53,415 nt of DNA from Pseudomonadota bacterium (lineage in GTDB: Bacteria; Pseudomonadota; Alphaproteobacteria; Caulobacterales; Caulobacteraceae), in the NCBI GenBank assembly GCA_023432855.1, contig JAEZEZ010000060.1, positions 1 through 53,415 of the forward strand, written 5' to 3'. The translations under genes and the position numbers were made by a program. Below, piece after piece: positions 25,927 through 34,106 of this stretch; the first letter of the stretch is position 1, and each line of letters starts with the position of its first letter. The notes beneath the pieces are model-generated. The model was not told where the DNA came from, made no database searches, and saw nothing but the letters and a program-made list of their open reading frames with translations.

Positions 25927-25955
25927 GGCCCCCCGCATGAATTCTTCGTAAGCCG

Positions 25956-26267
25956 TCAGCGCCGCGCCAGGCTGGGCAGACGGCCGCTGACAAACGCCAG
26001 GAACAGAACCGCCGCCACCGCGCCGATCACCGGCTGCACCACCAGCGCAAGCTCGCTCGCCAGAGGCTCGACCGCGGGCGCCACCGACCACAGCACAGCC
26101 ATAGCCGCGAACAATACCGGGGCCATGTAGGCCAAGCTGAGCCACAGGCGGCGGCGGGCGACCTTCTCCATCACGGCGGCCTGAAACGCCAGATCGCGGC
26201 CGGGCGGCGCGTCGTACGCCAACGCGGCCTTCAGCCTGGCGTCGAGATCGTTCGGGTCGGCGCTCAT
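25956..26267 (-). CDS. Cassette A: two-pass membrane protein, putative anti-sigma factor
   Basis: 103 residues. The N terminus (MSADPNDLDARLKAALAYDA) is cytoplasmic and acidic, then FQAAVMEKVARRRLWLSLAY leads into two hydrophobic segments (about 42-63 and 75-94) joined by a very short loop, ending in a basic tail. It overlaps the sigma gene before it as ATGA, the standard arrangement for sigma/anti-sigma pairs. It has no recognisable zinc motif. The extracytoplasmic loop is far shorter than in the cassette B counterpart, so any signal would be sensed within the membrane or by the DUF6249-like partner. Inference only. Confidence 0.6.
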   Translation of the reverse strand: MSADPNDLDARLKAALAYDAPPGRDLAFQAAVMEKVARRRLWLSLAYMAPVLFAAMAVLWSVAPAVEPLASELALVVQPVIGAVAAVLFLAFVSGRLPSLARR

Positions 26268-26788
26268 GGCTCCACTCCCAGGACTTCCATCAGTTTAGCG
26301 CGGCCGCGCGCGACATGCGACTTCACCGTACCAAGCGGCAGACCGAGCGCCTCTGCGGCCTCGGCGTGCGACCAGTCTCCTCCGAGGCACAGGGCGATGG
26401 CGGCGCGTTGTTCCAGCGGCAGGCCCGCCAGCGCACGGGCGACATCGGCGCGGTCATCGCCCCCGTGCCCGGCGACGTCCGACCGCGTATCCAGCCATTG
26501 TCGGTCCCGCCTCGCCGCGCGGGCTCGCGTGCGGGCCGCCGTCTGCGCCTTTCGCCAGGCGATGCCGCACAGCCACGTGCGGACCCTGGCTTCCGGACGC
26601 AGGCGGCCCAGGCTGGACCAGGCGGTCAGGAAGGTCTCCTGGGCCAGGTCGTCCGCTTCGGCGGCGTCTGCGCAAACCCTTCGCAGAAAGGCGCGAACGG
26701 CCTGCTGGTGAGCCTGCACCAGAAGGCCGAACGCCTGGTCCGAACCCGCCTTCGCCCTGGCGACGAGCCCGACATCGGCCGTGGTCAT
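26264..26788 (-). CDS. Cassette A: ECF sigma factor
   Basis: 174-residue ECF sigma factor. Region 2 shows LVQAHQQAVRAFLRRVCADA-AEADDLAQETFLTAW, and region 4 shows CLGGDWSHAEAAEALGLPLG-TVKSHVARGRAKLME. Start ATG 26786-26788 overlaps the stop of the DUF6249-like gene by one base (TGATG), and its own stop overlaps the next gene (ATGA). It and the cassette B sigma (24844-25422) share the R-R-x-x-A-D-x-A-x-A-D-D-x-A-Q and LPLGTVKSHV cores but differ widely elsewhere, so the duplication is old or the two were assembled separately. Confidence 0.88.
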   Translation of the reverse strand: MTTADVGLVARAKAGSDQAFGLLVQAHQQAVRAFLRRVCADAAEADDLAQETFLTAWSSLGRLRPEARVRTWLCGIAWRKAQTAARTRARAARRDRQWLDTRSDVAGHGGDDRADVARALAGLPLEQRAAIALCLGGDWSHAEAAEALGLPLGTVKSHVARGRAKLMEVLGVEP

Positions 26789-27198
26789 CAACCGCGGGGC
26801 GGGCGCGTCACCAGACCGGTGACGAGAAAGGCCAGGGCCACCGCGCCCATGGTGAAGCTCACGATGGCGAAAGCCCCGCCCGCGCCATAGAGGTCCGCCC
26901 AGTTCGCCCAGGCGAAGCCCGCGCTGAGCACCCCGAACAGCACCACCATCGATTGCCAGGGCCAGGGTCTGGAGCGCTGGGCGTCGGAGCGGCGCTCGCC
27001 CCACTCGTCCACGTCCTCGTCCCGGTTGAGCACCTTGAGCAGCTCCGCGGGCGGCTCCTGTCCCTTCTCGGCATAGGTCCGGATCAGGGCCAGCCGGTCG
27101 CGGTCCCGGCGATAGTTCATCCAGCTGGTCCAGCCCATGGACACGAACCAGCCCAACGGAAAGATGAGCCACCAGTAGGAGTGGAACAGGTCCGACAT
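26788..27198 (-). CDS. Cassette A: DUF6249-like membrane protein
   Basis: 136 residues. A first segment (WWLIFPLGWFVSMGWTSWM) is followed by the charged linker NYRRDRDRLALIRTYAEKGQ and EPPAELLKVLNRDEDVDEWG, then two segments (about 78-98 and 106-128). The EKGQ-x-P-x-E core and topology match the cassette B protein at 25454-25834. GGGAGG stands before the ATG. Its stop is fused to the start of the sigma gene (TGATG), so the protein is made with the sigma factor and is a candidate third member of the signalling unit. Divergent from the LOG-family gene over 193 bases. Confidence 0.75.
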   Translation of the reverse strand: MSDLFHSYWWLIFPLGWFVSMGWTSWMNYRRDRDRLALIRTYAEKGQEPPAELLKVLNRDEDVDEWGERRSDAQRSRPWPWQSMVVLFGVLSAGFAWANWADLYGAGGAFAIVSFTMGAVALAFLVTGLVTRPPRG

Positions 27199-27264
27199 CG
27201 ACGCCTCCCTCGGACGCGGCCGATCCGCGCCGTCTTCGACCCTTCATCGCCGCCGGCGCCGGGA

Positions 27265-27272
27265 TCGGATGC
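27265..27272 (-). promoter_or_regulatory. Candidate shared upstream element, cassette A
   Basis: On the minus strand GCATCCGA (27272 to 27265), then CCGG two bases later, then CG and CCGGCGG, 66 bases before the DUF6249-like start. It matches the element at 25919-25926. If the cassettes are autoregulated by their ECF factors this is where a promoter would be expected; the sequence does not match a promoter class I can name. Confidence 0.3.
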
Positions 27273-27391
27273 AGGGTCCGCCGAAAAAGGTAGGGGTCAA
27301 GGAAGAACAGCAACGCTGGCCCCCTCTGTCCCTCCGCTGAACGCCCGGCTGGCCCCTTCCTCAGCGCGCCGCCGGGCTCTATTCGAGTTCC

Positions 27392-28237
27392 ATGGACCGA
27401 GAAGATGAAACCGATCTCATCCCGCAGATGCTGTCGCCTTCCTACCGGCTGGCGGTTCAGGACATGGATTTCATCATGGGGGACTCCATGCGCGGGGTCC
27501 GCTTCATGCTGGAGTTCGTCAAGGCGGACGAGGCGCTCAAGGCCTGGGGCGTACGATCGACGATCGTCGTCTTCGGCAGCGCCCGGAGCCACGAGAACGG
27601 CGATGGTCGTCGCGCCGAGTGGTACCGGCAGGCGCGCGAGTTCGGCCGCATCGCCTCAGAGCGCGGGGGAGCTTTCCGGACTTCGGCCGGGCCGCGCGAC
27701 AACGTCATCGCGACAGGCGGAGGCCCGGGCATAATGGAAGCCGCCAATCGGGGCGCGAGCGATGTCGGTGCTCCGTCCATCGGCTTCAACATCACCCTGC
27801 CGCACGAACAGCGCCCCAACCGCTACAGCACGCCGGAACTGACCTTCCAGTTTCACTACTTCGCAATCCGCAAGATGCACCTGGCCATGCGGGCCAACGC
27901 CCTGGTGGTGTTTCCCGGCGGATTCGGGACGCTGGACGAGCTGTTCGAGATCCTGACCCTTCGCCAGACCGACAAGTCGCCGCGCATTCCGATCGTGCTG
28001 TTCGATCGCGGCTACTGGGAGTCCGTGATCAACTTCCAGGTGCTGATCGACAACGGCATGATCGCCGCCCACGACCTTGAGCTGTTCCGCTACGCCGACG
28101 ACGCCGAGAGCGTCTGGCAATGCCTCCTGGACTGCGGCCTCAGGCCGGGCGAGGACATAGAACTGGCGCCCGACCAGCTTGACCCTCAGGACGCGCCCGA
28201 AGGCCCCTTGCCGGGCGCCGCGCCGCCAGGGAAATAG
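27392..28237 (+). CDS. LOG-family protein (TIGR00730 type)
   Basis: 281 residues. The family hydrolyses cytokinin nucleotide monophosphates or related ribotides to free base; many bacterial members act on nucleotide monophosphates. The nucleotide-binding motifs are clear: GGGPGIMEAANRGA at about residues 109-122 and PGGFGTLDELFE at about 173-184, with VVFGSARS before. It is the longer subtype with an N-terminal extension (SPSYRLAVQDMDFIMGDSMR). The exact substrate is not predictable. Its 3' end overlaps the patatin gene tail-to-tail by 52 bases. Confidence 0.88.
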   Translation: MDREDETDLIPQMLSPSYRLAVQDMDFIMGDSMRGVRFMLEFVKADEALKAWGVRSTIVVFGSARSHENGDGRRAEWYRQAREFGRIASERGGAFRTSAGPRDNVIATGGGPGIMEAANRGASDVGAPSIGFNITLPHEQRPNRYSTPELTFQFHYFAIRKMHLAMRANALVVFPGGFGTLDELFEILTLRQTDKSPRIPIVLFDRGYWESVINFQVLIDNGMIAAHDLELFRYADDAESVWQCLLDCGLRPGEDIELAPDQLDPQDAPEGPLPGAAPPGK

Positions 28238-29388
28238 GCTTCGAGCCCATTCAGGAAGCCGAAGGGGTTCGCCGGCGGCGTCTTGGCCGGAACGGGCGTG
28301 GACCAGATGCGCCCGGCCTGCGCGCGCTCCACGGCGTCGTCGAAGGTGCGCCGCATCTGGCGGGTTTCGAAGCTCAGCATGCTGACCGGAGGCTCGACCG
28401 CCTCGATCGAGGCCACGCTCAACGGAAGACGATGCGCGGCGCAGAAGGTCGAGACCACGCCGAGCGCCTGGCGGTAGGAATACCGCAGCAGGGTGTCGAA
28501 GGTTCGCCCCAGGATGGCCGGCATGTTCGGCGGCGTCGTCTGCGGCGAAGACTCCAGCACCGTGTTGACGATGGCGTAGACCTGCCCGCGCCGCAGTCGG
28601 CGCGCCACGCCACGCCACCGCAGGAGCGCCGCCGGCATGAGGAACAGCGGCGCCGCGACGCCGCCGTCGACGTGCATCTCCTCGTAGTCCTTGCCGTCGA
28701 GGCGGCAGTGGAAGCGGCGCGGAGGAAAAAGGCCCGGCAGACTGGCCGAAGCGACGAGCACGTCGCGGAACAGGGTGACCGCTGCGGCGCCGCCGCGCGA
28801 GGCGATCTCTCCCATGTCCCAGATGCAGAGCTGCTGGCTGTCCAGATCCGTAGTGGCGACCAGCAGGCGGCGGCCCCGAGCGTGTTCGGCGGCCACCGCC
28901 GCGACCAGCGCCTCGTCCACGAACGGATCGATCAGCGCCTCCAGCGCATCCGAGCGGAACAGCCCTCCCCCGCCGATCGGAGGCGAGAGACGCGTCAGGC
29001 TGAGCAGGCGCGCGGCGTGGCCGCCCGTGTAGGCGTCAGTCAGCCGGTCATCCCATTCGGACCCGAGGAAGGCGAAGGGCGCGATCAGGGCGCCGGTGCT
29101 GACGCCCGTGACGATGGCGAAGTCGGGCCGGGCCGCAGCCTTCGTGAGCCCCACGAGTACGCCGGCCCCGAACGCGCCGCCCGCCGCGCCGCCCGAGATG
29201 GCCAGGATGTTGAAGCTGTCGGACGCAAAGACCGACCTGGGCAGGGCCAGGCGGTCCGCGGCGCCGGCCAGGGAATCCTCGGCCTCCTCGACTGTCAGCC
29301 TCACGCCCTCGAAGCCGGGGATCTCGGCGTCACCCCCGGGCGCGGGCCGGCGCCGGGTGAAGCCTGGCAGCCTGGGCTTGTCGGCCAT
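28186..29388 (-). CDS. Patatin-like phospholipase
   Basis: 400 residues. The oxyanion loop (SGGAAGGAFGAGVLVGL), nucleophile elbow GVSTG (VTGVSTGALIAPFAFLG) and the Asp of the Ser-Asp dyad (HVDGGVAAPLFL) are all present, so it should be an active lipid acyl hydrolase. The N-terminal 60 residues are Pro/charged and not an obvious signal peptide, so cytoplasmic or membrane-associated. It starts 14 bases downstream of the ArsC-like gene's stop and may share its transcript. The last 17 codons overlap the LOG-family gene on the other strand. Confidence 0.88.
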   Translation of the reverse strand: MADKPRLPGFTRRRPAPGGDAEIPGFEGVRLTVEEAEDSLAGAADRLALPRSVFASDSFNILAISGGAAGGAFGAGVLVGLTKAAARPDFAIVTGVSTGALIAPFAFLGSEWDDRLTDAYTGGHAARLLSLTRLSPPIGGGGLFRSDALEALIDPFVDEALVAAVAAEHARGRRLLVATTDLDSQQLCIWDMGEIASRGGAAAVTLFRDVLVASASLPGLFPPRRFHCRLDGKDYEEMHVDGGVAAPLFLMPAALLRWRGVARRLRRGQVYAIVNTVLESSPQTTPPNMPAILGRTFDTLLRYSYRQALGVVSTFCAAHRLPLSVASIEAVEPPVSMLSFETRQMRRTFDDAVERAQAGRIWSTPVPAKTPPANPFGFLNGLEAYFPGGAAPGKGPSGAS

Positions 29389-29402
29389 GTCGTTACCCGC
29401 CT

Positions 29403-29756
29403 TCAGCGGCCGAAGAAGCGCGCGTAGGCGTCGGGCCTGAACCCGACCAGCACCTCATCGCCGCGCTCGAGCACCGGCCGCTTGATCATGGAGGGCTGGG
29501 CCATCATCAGGGCCCTCGCCTTCGCCTCGCCGAGCCCCTGACGATCGCTCTCGGGAAGCTTGCGGAAGGTCGTTCCGGCGCGGTTGAGCAGCAGCTCCCA
29601 CCCGACGCGGCCCGACCAGCGGTCGAGCATGTCGGACGTCACCCCGGCGGTCTTGTAGTCGTGAAATGCGTAGTCGATCCCATGCTGGTCCAGCCAGGCG
29701 CGGGCCTTCTTCATCGTATCGCAGGCCTTGATGCCGTGAAGCGTGACGCCGGCCAT
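29403..29756 (-). CDS. ArsC/Spx-family protein (YffB-like)
   Basis: 117 residues with the ArsC thioredoxin-like fold: VTLHGIKACDTMKKARAWLD carries a single Cys in the active-site loop (ACDTMKKA), then DYAFHDYKTAGV and the C-terminal SMIKRPVLERGDEVLVGF with the RP motif of the family. This is the YffB-like group rather than true arsenate reductase, which normally sits with ars genes absent here. Function of YffB proteins is unknown; a glutathione-dependent reductase is often suggested. Same direction as the patatin gene downstream. Confidence 0.85.
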   Translation of the reverse strand: MAGVTLHGIKACDTMKKARAWLDQHGIDYAFHDYKTAGVTSDMLDRWSGRVGWELLLNRAGTTFRKLPESDRQGLGEAKARALMMAQPSMIKRPVLERGDEVLVGFRPDAYARFFGR

Positions 29757-29808
29757 GGGTCGGTCCCTTCGGGTGATCGATGCAGCGGTTCGTGCGACTT
29801 TTGCGACT

Positions 29809-30666
29809 CTAGCCCACCTTCACCCCGGGCGGAGGGACGCTGTCGGCGGGCACGAAGAAGTCGGGCAGCAGCGACGCTTCCGGATCCACCCGGTAGCGGT
29901 CGAAATCGCGCTCTCCCTCCGCGTAGAGGAAGCTGTCATCGATCAGGAACCGGCCGGTGAACTCGCGCGAGGGCTTCAGAAAGATACGGTACGCCGCATC
30001 GGCCATGATCTGCGGCGAGCGGCAGTGCTTCAGGCCCTCGGCCCCGGTCAGGGCGAACTCCATGGCCGCCGTGGCGATCGCCGTGCGCGGCCACAGCGCA
30101 TTGCAGGCGATCCCGTCGGACCGGAACTCCTCGGCCATGCCCAGCATGCACAGGCTCATGTTGTACTTGGCCATGGAGTAGGCGACGTGCGGCGCGAACC
30201 AGTGCGGCGCGAGGTCGAGCGGCGGCGACATGGCCAGGACGTGCGGATTGGCCGCCTTCTTCAGATGCGGCAGGCACAGCCTGGTCGTCAGGAACGTCCC
30301 GCGCCCGTTGATCTGGTGCATCAGGTCGTAGCGCTTCATGTCCGTGGCGAGCGTGCCCGTGAGCGAGATCGCCGAGGCGTTGTTCACGCAGATGTCGATC
30401 CCGCCGAAGGTCTCCACGGCCCGGTCGACGGCCGCCTGCACGCTCGCTTCGTCGCGCACGTCCACCACCAGCGGGAGCGCCTTTCCCCCTGCGGCCTCGA
30501 TTTCCTCGGCGGCGGTGAAGATGGTGCCCGGCAGCTTCGGGTGCGGCTCCGCCGTCTTGGCCGCGATGACGACATTGGCGCCGTCCCGCGCCGCGCGCAG
30601 GCCGATCGCCAGACCGATCCCGCGGGAGGCGCCGGTGATGAACAGGGTCTTGCCAGAGAGGCTCAT
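29809..30666 (-). CDS. SDR family oxidoreductase (HSDL2-like)
   Basis: 285-residue short-chain dehydrogenase. Cofactor loop TGASRGIGLAIGLRAA, followed by VVIAAKTAEPHPKLPGTIFT, a stretch characteristic of the HSDL2/peroxisomal-type group; VNNASAISLTGT gives the NN-A-S motif and YSMAKYNMSL the catalytic Tyr and Lys. The preceding Ser lies in VLAMSPPL. C-terminal EFTGRFLIDDSFL matches that group. Substrate unknown, perhaps a fatty acyl or sterol-like ketone. Start ATG 30664-30666. Divergent from the exporter operon over 223 bases. Confidence 0.85.
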   Translation of the reverse strand: MSLSGKTLFITGASRGIGLAIGLRAARDGANVVIAAKTAEPHPKLPGTIFTAAEEIEAAGGKALPLVVDVRDEASVQAAVDRAVETFGGIDICVNNASAISLTGTLATDMKRYDLMHQINGRGTFLTTRLCLPHLKKAANPHVLAMSPPLDLAPHWFAPHVAYSMAKYNMSLCMLGMAEEFRSDGIACNALWPRTAIATAAMEFALTGAEGLKHCRSPQIMADAAYRIFLKPSREFTGRFLIDDSFLYAEGERDFDRYRVDPEASLLPDFFVPADSVPPPGVKVG

Positions 30667-30889
30667 GGCGCATCTTCTCCTGTGAAGCCGCGCCTTGCTA
30701 GCTTGCGCCGCCCGAATGGCAAACCGAAAGCCGCCGCCCACATAAGAACCGTGGCCGCAGGCCGAGCGTAGGGGGTTAGTATCGGAGCCAGACCCCTGGC
30801 TCGGCCAATGCGGGAGGGTGACCTGGAAGCGACCAACAAGCCCAAGTCGACGCGACGCCCTGCACCGACGCGTACACGGCCAGGGTCCG

Positions 30890-31957
30890 ATGTCTCCTAG
30901 ACGCCGGCTCGTCCTCCTGGGCGCGGCGGTCGTGGTCGTCGTCACCGCCTTTTCGGCGCTGGTGCTGATGACGCGACCCAAGGCCGTCGAAACCCTGGTG
31001 GCGAACCCACGCACGGCCGAGCGCGTGCTGGCCGTCGTGGGTCGCGTACGGCCGATCGACCTCGTCGAGGTCCGCCCCATTTATCCCGGCCAGGTCGTAC
31101 GCCTGCTCCACGACGAGGGCGACCGTGTCGCGGCGGGGGCGCCGCTGGCGGTGATGCGGGCGACGGTGGAGCAGGCAGAGGTTCAGGCCGACCTGGCCCG
31201 GGTCGAGGCGGCCCGGGCGCGGGCCGTAGAGGCGCGCCAGGAGTTCGAACGCACCCGCAAGCTGCACGAGCGCGGATTCGCCGCCCGGGCGGCGCTGGAC
31301 CAGGCGCGCGCCGCCCTGCGTACGGCTGAGGCGGAAGCCAGGGCGGCGGAAGCAACTGCCCAGGCGCAGTCCGCCCGCGCTCGCGAGTTCATCGTCAAGG
31401 CGCCCATGGCGAGCATCGTCCTGTCCCGGCCGATCGATCCCGGGCAGGTTGTTTCGGGGGAAACGACCCTGTTCGAACTCGGAACGCTCGCCGGTGAAGA
31501 GGTCGAAGCGGAGATCGACGAGGTCTACGGCGACGCCATCCGCCCCGGCATGACCGCGCGCGTCGCTGCGACAGGCTCGAAGACGGTCCTTGCGGCCGTG
31601 GTGAAGGAGGTCTCGCCCAGGGTGGATGCTTCCACCGGCGGGCGTCTCGTCAGGCTGTCGATCCCTCCGGCCCCCGGCCTCGCGCCGGGTCGATCGGTGG
31701 ACGCGACCATCGTGGTGCGGCCGGCCGAACGGATGCTGCTCATTCCCCGCCAGTCGGTCGTGGATGCGACCGTGGCGCCCAAGGTTTATGTCGTCGGCGA
31801 CGACGACGTGGTGCAGGTGCGGCCGGTGCGCATCGTGGACTGGCCCTCGACCCACGCCATCGTGGAGAGCGGACTGAAGGGCGGAGAGCGCATCGTCCTG
31901 GATCCCGGCGCCGTAGAGCCCGGCGAGCGAATCCGGCCGAAGCCCACGCCGCGCTAG
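30890..31957 (+). CDS. HlyD/MacA-type periplasmic adaptor
   Basis: 355 residues as started at ATG 30890; an in-frame GTG at 30818 is possible, and neither has a good ribosome site. One N-terminal membrane segment (LVLLGAAVVVVVTAFSALVL), a first beta-barrel/lipoyl half (VRPIYPGQVVRLLHDEGDRV), a long helical hairpin rich in Ala/Glu/Arg (about 95-165), the second lipoyl half (VKAPMASIVLSRPIDPGQVV), and a C-terminal beta-barrel/membrane-proximal part. With the FtsX-type permease and ATPase next door it forms a MacAB- or DevBCA-like tripartite pump. No outer-membrane channel gene is adjacent. Substrate unknown. Confidence 0.85.
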   Translation: MSPRRRLVLLGAAVVVVVTAFSALVLMTRPKAVETLVANPRTAERVLAVVGRVRPIDLVEVRPIYPGQVVRLLHDEGDRVAAGAPLAVMRATVEQAEVQADLARVEAARARAVEARQEFERTRKLHERGFAARAALDQARAALRTAEAEARAAEATAQAQSARAREFIVKAPMASIVLSRPIDPGQVVSGETTLFELGTLAGEEVEAEIDEVYGDAIRPGMTARVAATGSKTVLAAVVKEVSPRVDASTGGRLVRLSIPPAPGLAPGRSVDATIVVRPAERMLLIPRQSVVDATVAPKVYVVGDDDVVQVRPVRIVDWPSTHAIVESGLKGGERIVLDPGAVEPGERIRPKPTPR

Positions 31958-31960
31958 CCC

Positions 31961-33166
31961 ATGTTCGCCTTCACCATCGCACGCCGATACCTAGCCTCGA
32001 ACCCCACCCAGACGGGCCTGTTGATCGCCGGCGTGGCGCTGGGCGTGACGGTCTTCGTGTTCATCACGGCCCTGATCGAGGGTCTGGCCGTGCGGCTGAC
32101 GGACGAGGTCACGGCCAACAGCGCACATGTGACCATCGAGCCGCCCACGCGGGTGGCGCGGGTGATCGGCGCGCCCGGGGTGCAGAGCGAGGCCGTGACC
32201 CTCGTCTCGACTCTGCAGCGCAAGCAGATCCGGCAATGGCGCTCGGTGATAGAGCGCGTCCGGACGCAACCGGGCGTCACCGGCATCAGCCCGCAGATCA
32301 CCGGCAGCGCCTTCCTCGTGCGCGGCGAGGCGGTGCAGCCGGTATCGGTGACCGGGCTGGAGCCCGAGAGCCTGGACGTCATCTCCCCGATCAGCACGCG
32401 CATCGCGAGCGGGCGCGCCGACATGGGCGCCGATGGGGTCCTGATCGGGGATAGCCTCGCGGAGGAGCTGGGTCTGTCCGCGGATCAGCCGGTGCTCTTG
32501 CGCACGGACCGCGGCGCCGAGCGGCTGCTCGTGGTCCGCGGGATCTACAGCACGGGACTGGAAAGCCTGGATTCGCGGGTGCTCTTCATGTCCCTGCAGA
32601 CGGCCCGGCCGCTCTTCCGGTTGCCCGAGGGGGTCACCAACATCGAGATCAAGCTGGCCGAGCCCAACGCCGCGCCTGAGGCCGCCCGGTTCCTGGAAGG
32701 CGCGACCGGGCTTCGCAGTACGCCGTGGCAGGAGAAGAACGAGTCGCTCAACGACGCCCTGGCGGCCCAGGGCCAGACGGGTCGCTTGATTCAGCTGTTC
32801 TCGCTCGTCTCGATCATCATCGGCGTGGCCAGCGCCCTGGTGCTTTCGGCATACCGACGCAGGCCCGAGATCGGCATCATGCGGGCGGCGGGCATCTCGG
32901 GGCGCTTCATCGCGGCGGTATTCCTGCTGCAGGGGCTGATGATCGGGCTGGTGGGCGCCCTGGTCGGCTGTGGCGTGGGTTTCGGTCTCAGCAGTTGGCT
33001 GGCCTCCGTGCGCCTGGAAGACGGCGTGGCGGCTCTGCCGATCGCGCCGGAGAGGGGCGGCTACGTGGCGGTTTTCATTCTGACCACCCTGGGCGCGGTG
33101 CTGGCTTCGGTGTGGCCGGCAAGGGCCGCGTCGCGCGTCGATGCGTTGGACGCCATCCAGCAATGA
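31961..33166 (+). CDS. ABC transporter permease (FtsX/MacB-type)
   Basis: 401 residues. One N-terminal membrane segment (LLIAGVALGVTVFVFITALI), a periplasmic domain of about 220 residues, and a cluster of three segments at the C terminus (FSLVSIIIGVASALVLSAY, FIAAVFLLQGLMIGLVGALV, YVAVFILTTLGAVLASVWPA), the four-segment FtsX layout. RRPEIGIMRAAGIS between the second and third segments is the coupling-helix motif. Begins three bases after the adaptor stop and overlaps the ATPase start (ATGA). Mechanotransmission type rather than classical import. Confidence 0.88.
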   Translation: MFAFTIARRYLASNPTQTGLLIAGVALGVTVFVFITALIEGLAVRLTDEVTANSAHVTIEPPTRVARVIGAPGVQSEAVTLVSTLQRKQIRQWRSVIERVRTQPGVTGISPQITGSAFLVRGEAVQPVSVTGLEPESLDVISPISTRIASGRADMGADGVLIGDSLAEELGLSADQPVLLRTDRGAERLLVVRGIYSTGLESLDSRVLFMSLQTARPLFRLPEGVTNIEIKLAEPNAAPEAARFLEGATGLRSTPWQEKNESLNDALAAQGQTGRLIQLFSLVSIIIGVASALVLSAYRRRPEIGIMRAAGISGRFIAAVFLLQGLMIGLVGALVGCGVGFGLSSWLASVRLEDGVAALPIAPERGGYVAVFILTTLGAVLASVWPARAASRVDALDAIQQ

Positions 33167-33870
33167 CGCCGGTCCTGTCCGCCCGCGGCATCGAAAAGAG
33201 CTTCCTCAATGGCGAGGAGACGACCCGGGTTCTGTGTGGCATCGACCTGGACCTGCACCCCGGTGAGCTGGTCGCCATGCTCGGCGCCTCCGGCTCGGGG
33301 AAGTCGACGCTGCTTTCCATCCTCGGCCTACTTCTGACGCCCACCAGGGGCGAGGTGCTGATCGAGGGCAAGCGCGTGGACAGCCTGCCGGAACGGGCGC
33401 GGTCGCGCATCCGTAACCAAAGCCTGGGCTTCATCTTCCAGGCGCACCACCTGCTTCCGGACTTCACGGCCCTCGAGAACGTCGCCCTCCCCGCCGCCGC
33501 CCCGGCGGGCGGCCTGACCCGCGAGATCCGCGAGCGCGCGCGCGAGCTGCTGGTCCGTGTCGGTCTGGAGACGCGCGTGGACTACAAGGCGACGCGATTG
33601 TCGGGCGGCCAGAAGCAGCGGGTCGCCATCGCGCGGGCGCTGATCAACCGGCCGCTCGTGGTGCTGGCGGACGAGCCGACGGGAAACCTGGACCGGCAGT
33701 CGGCCCAGCAGGTCCTCGAGCTGATGCGGTCGATGAACCGGGAGGACGAGATCACCTTTCTCATCTGCACCCACGACGAGCAGGTCGCCAGCCAGTGTTC
33801 CCGGCGGGTCGAGCTGGCGGACGGCGTGATCTGCAGTGACAGGCCCAACCGCCCGGCGCCCACGCGCTGA
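33163..33870 (+). CDS. ABC transporter ATP-binding protein (LolD/MacB-type)
   Basis: 235 residues: Walker A GASGSGKSTLL, Q-loop FIFQAHHLLPDFTALENV, signature LSGGQKQRVAIARAL, Walker B VVLADEPTGNLD and the switch His in ICTHDEQ. The LLPDFTALENV and EPTGNLD wording is typical of LolD/MacB/FtsE ATPases that pair with FtsX-type permeases. Start overlaps the permease stop (ATGA at 33163-33166). Last gene of the adaptor-permease-ATPase operon; about 236 bases without a supported gene follow. Confidence 0.93.
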   Translation: MTPVLSARGIEKSFLNGEETTRVLCGIDLDLHPGELVAMLGASGSGKSTLLSILGLLLTPTRGEVLIEGKRVDSLPERARSRIRNQSLGFIFQAHHLLPDFTALENVALPAAAPAGGLTREIRERARELLVRVGLETRVDYKATRLSGGQKQRVAIARALINRPLVVLADEPTGNLDRQSAQQVLELMRSMNREDEITFLICTHDEQVASQCSRRVELADGVICSDRPNRPAPTR

Positions 33871-34106
33871 GAAGGCCTTGGCGCTCGTGCGGCGCAGGCC
33901 TCGCTTCGCCGATCCTGCAATGACGCGCGGATTTCCCCGACGGGCGATCCCAAGCCCGCGCGACGGGTTTACCTGCCTCGAAGCGCATTCGGCCTGCGCG
34001 ACCTCTTGGAGATCGTCCTCCGTGGCCATTTCCGTTCTCGACTACGCAAAGGGCTTCGGCCACACCGATCTGGCGGCCTGCGAAACGTAGTCTGAAGGAG
34101 AGCGAC

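Noticed and set aside
29403..29756. Arsenic resistance locus
   Set aside because: The ArsC-like protein has no arsR, arsB or acr3 neighbour and better fits the YffB-like branch.
33836..34090. Small 84-codon plus-strand frame after the ABC ATPase gene
   Set aside because: Its composition is Arg/Ser/Pro-rich and its start lies inside the ATPase gene; no ribosome site and no motif. I see no supported gene in 33871-34106.
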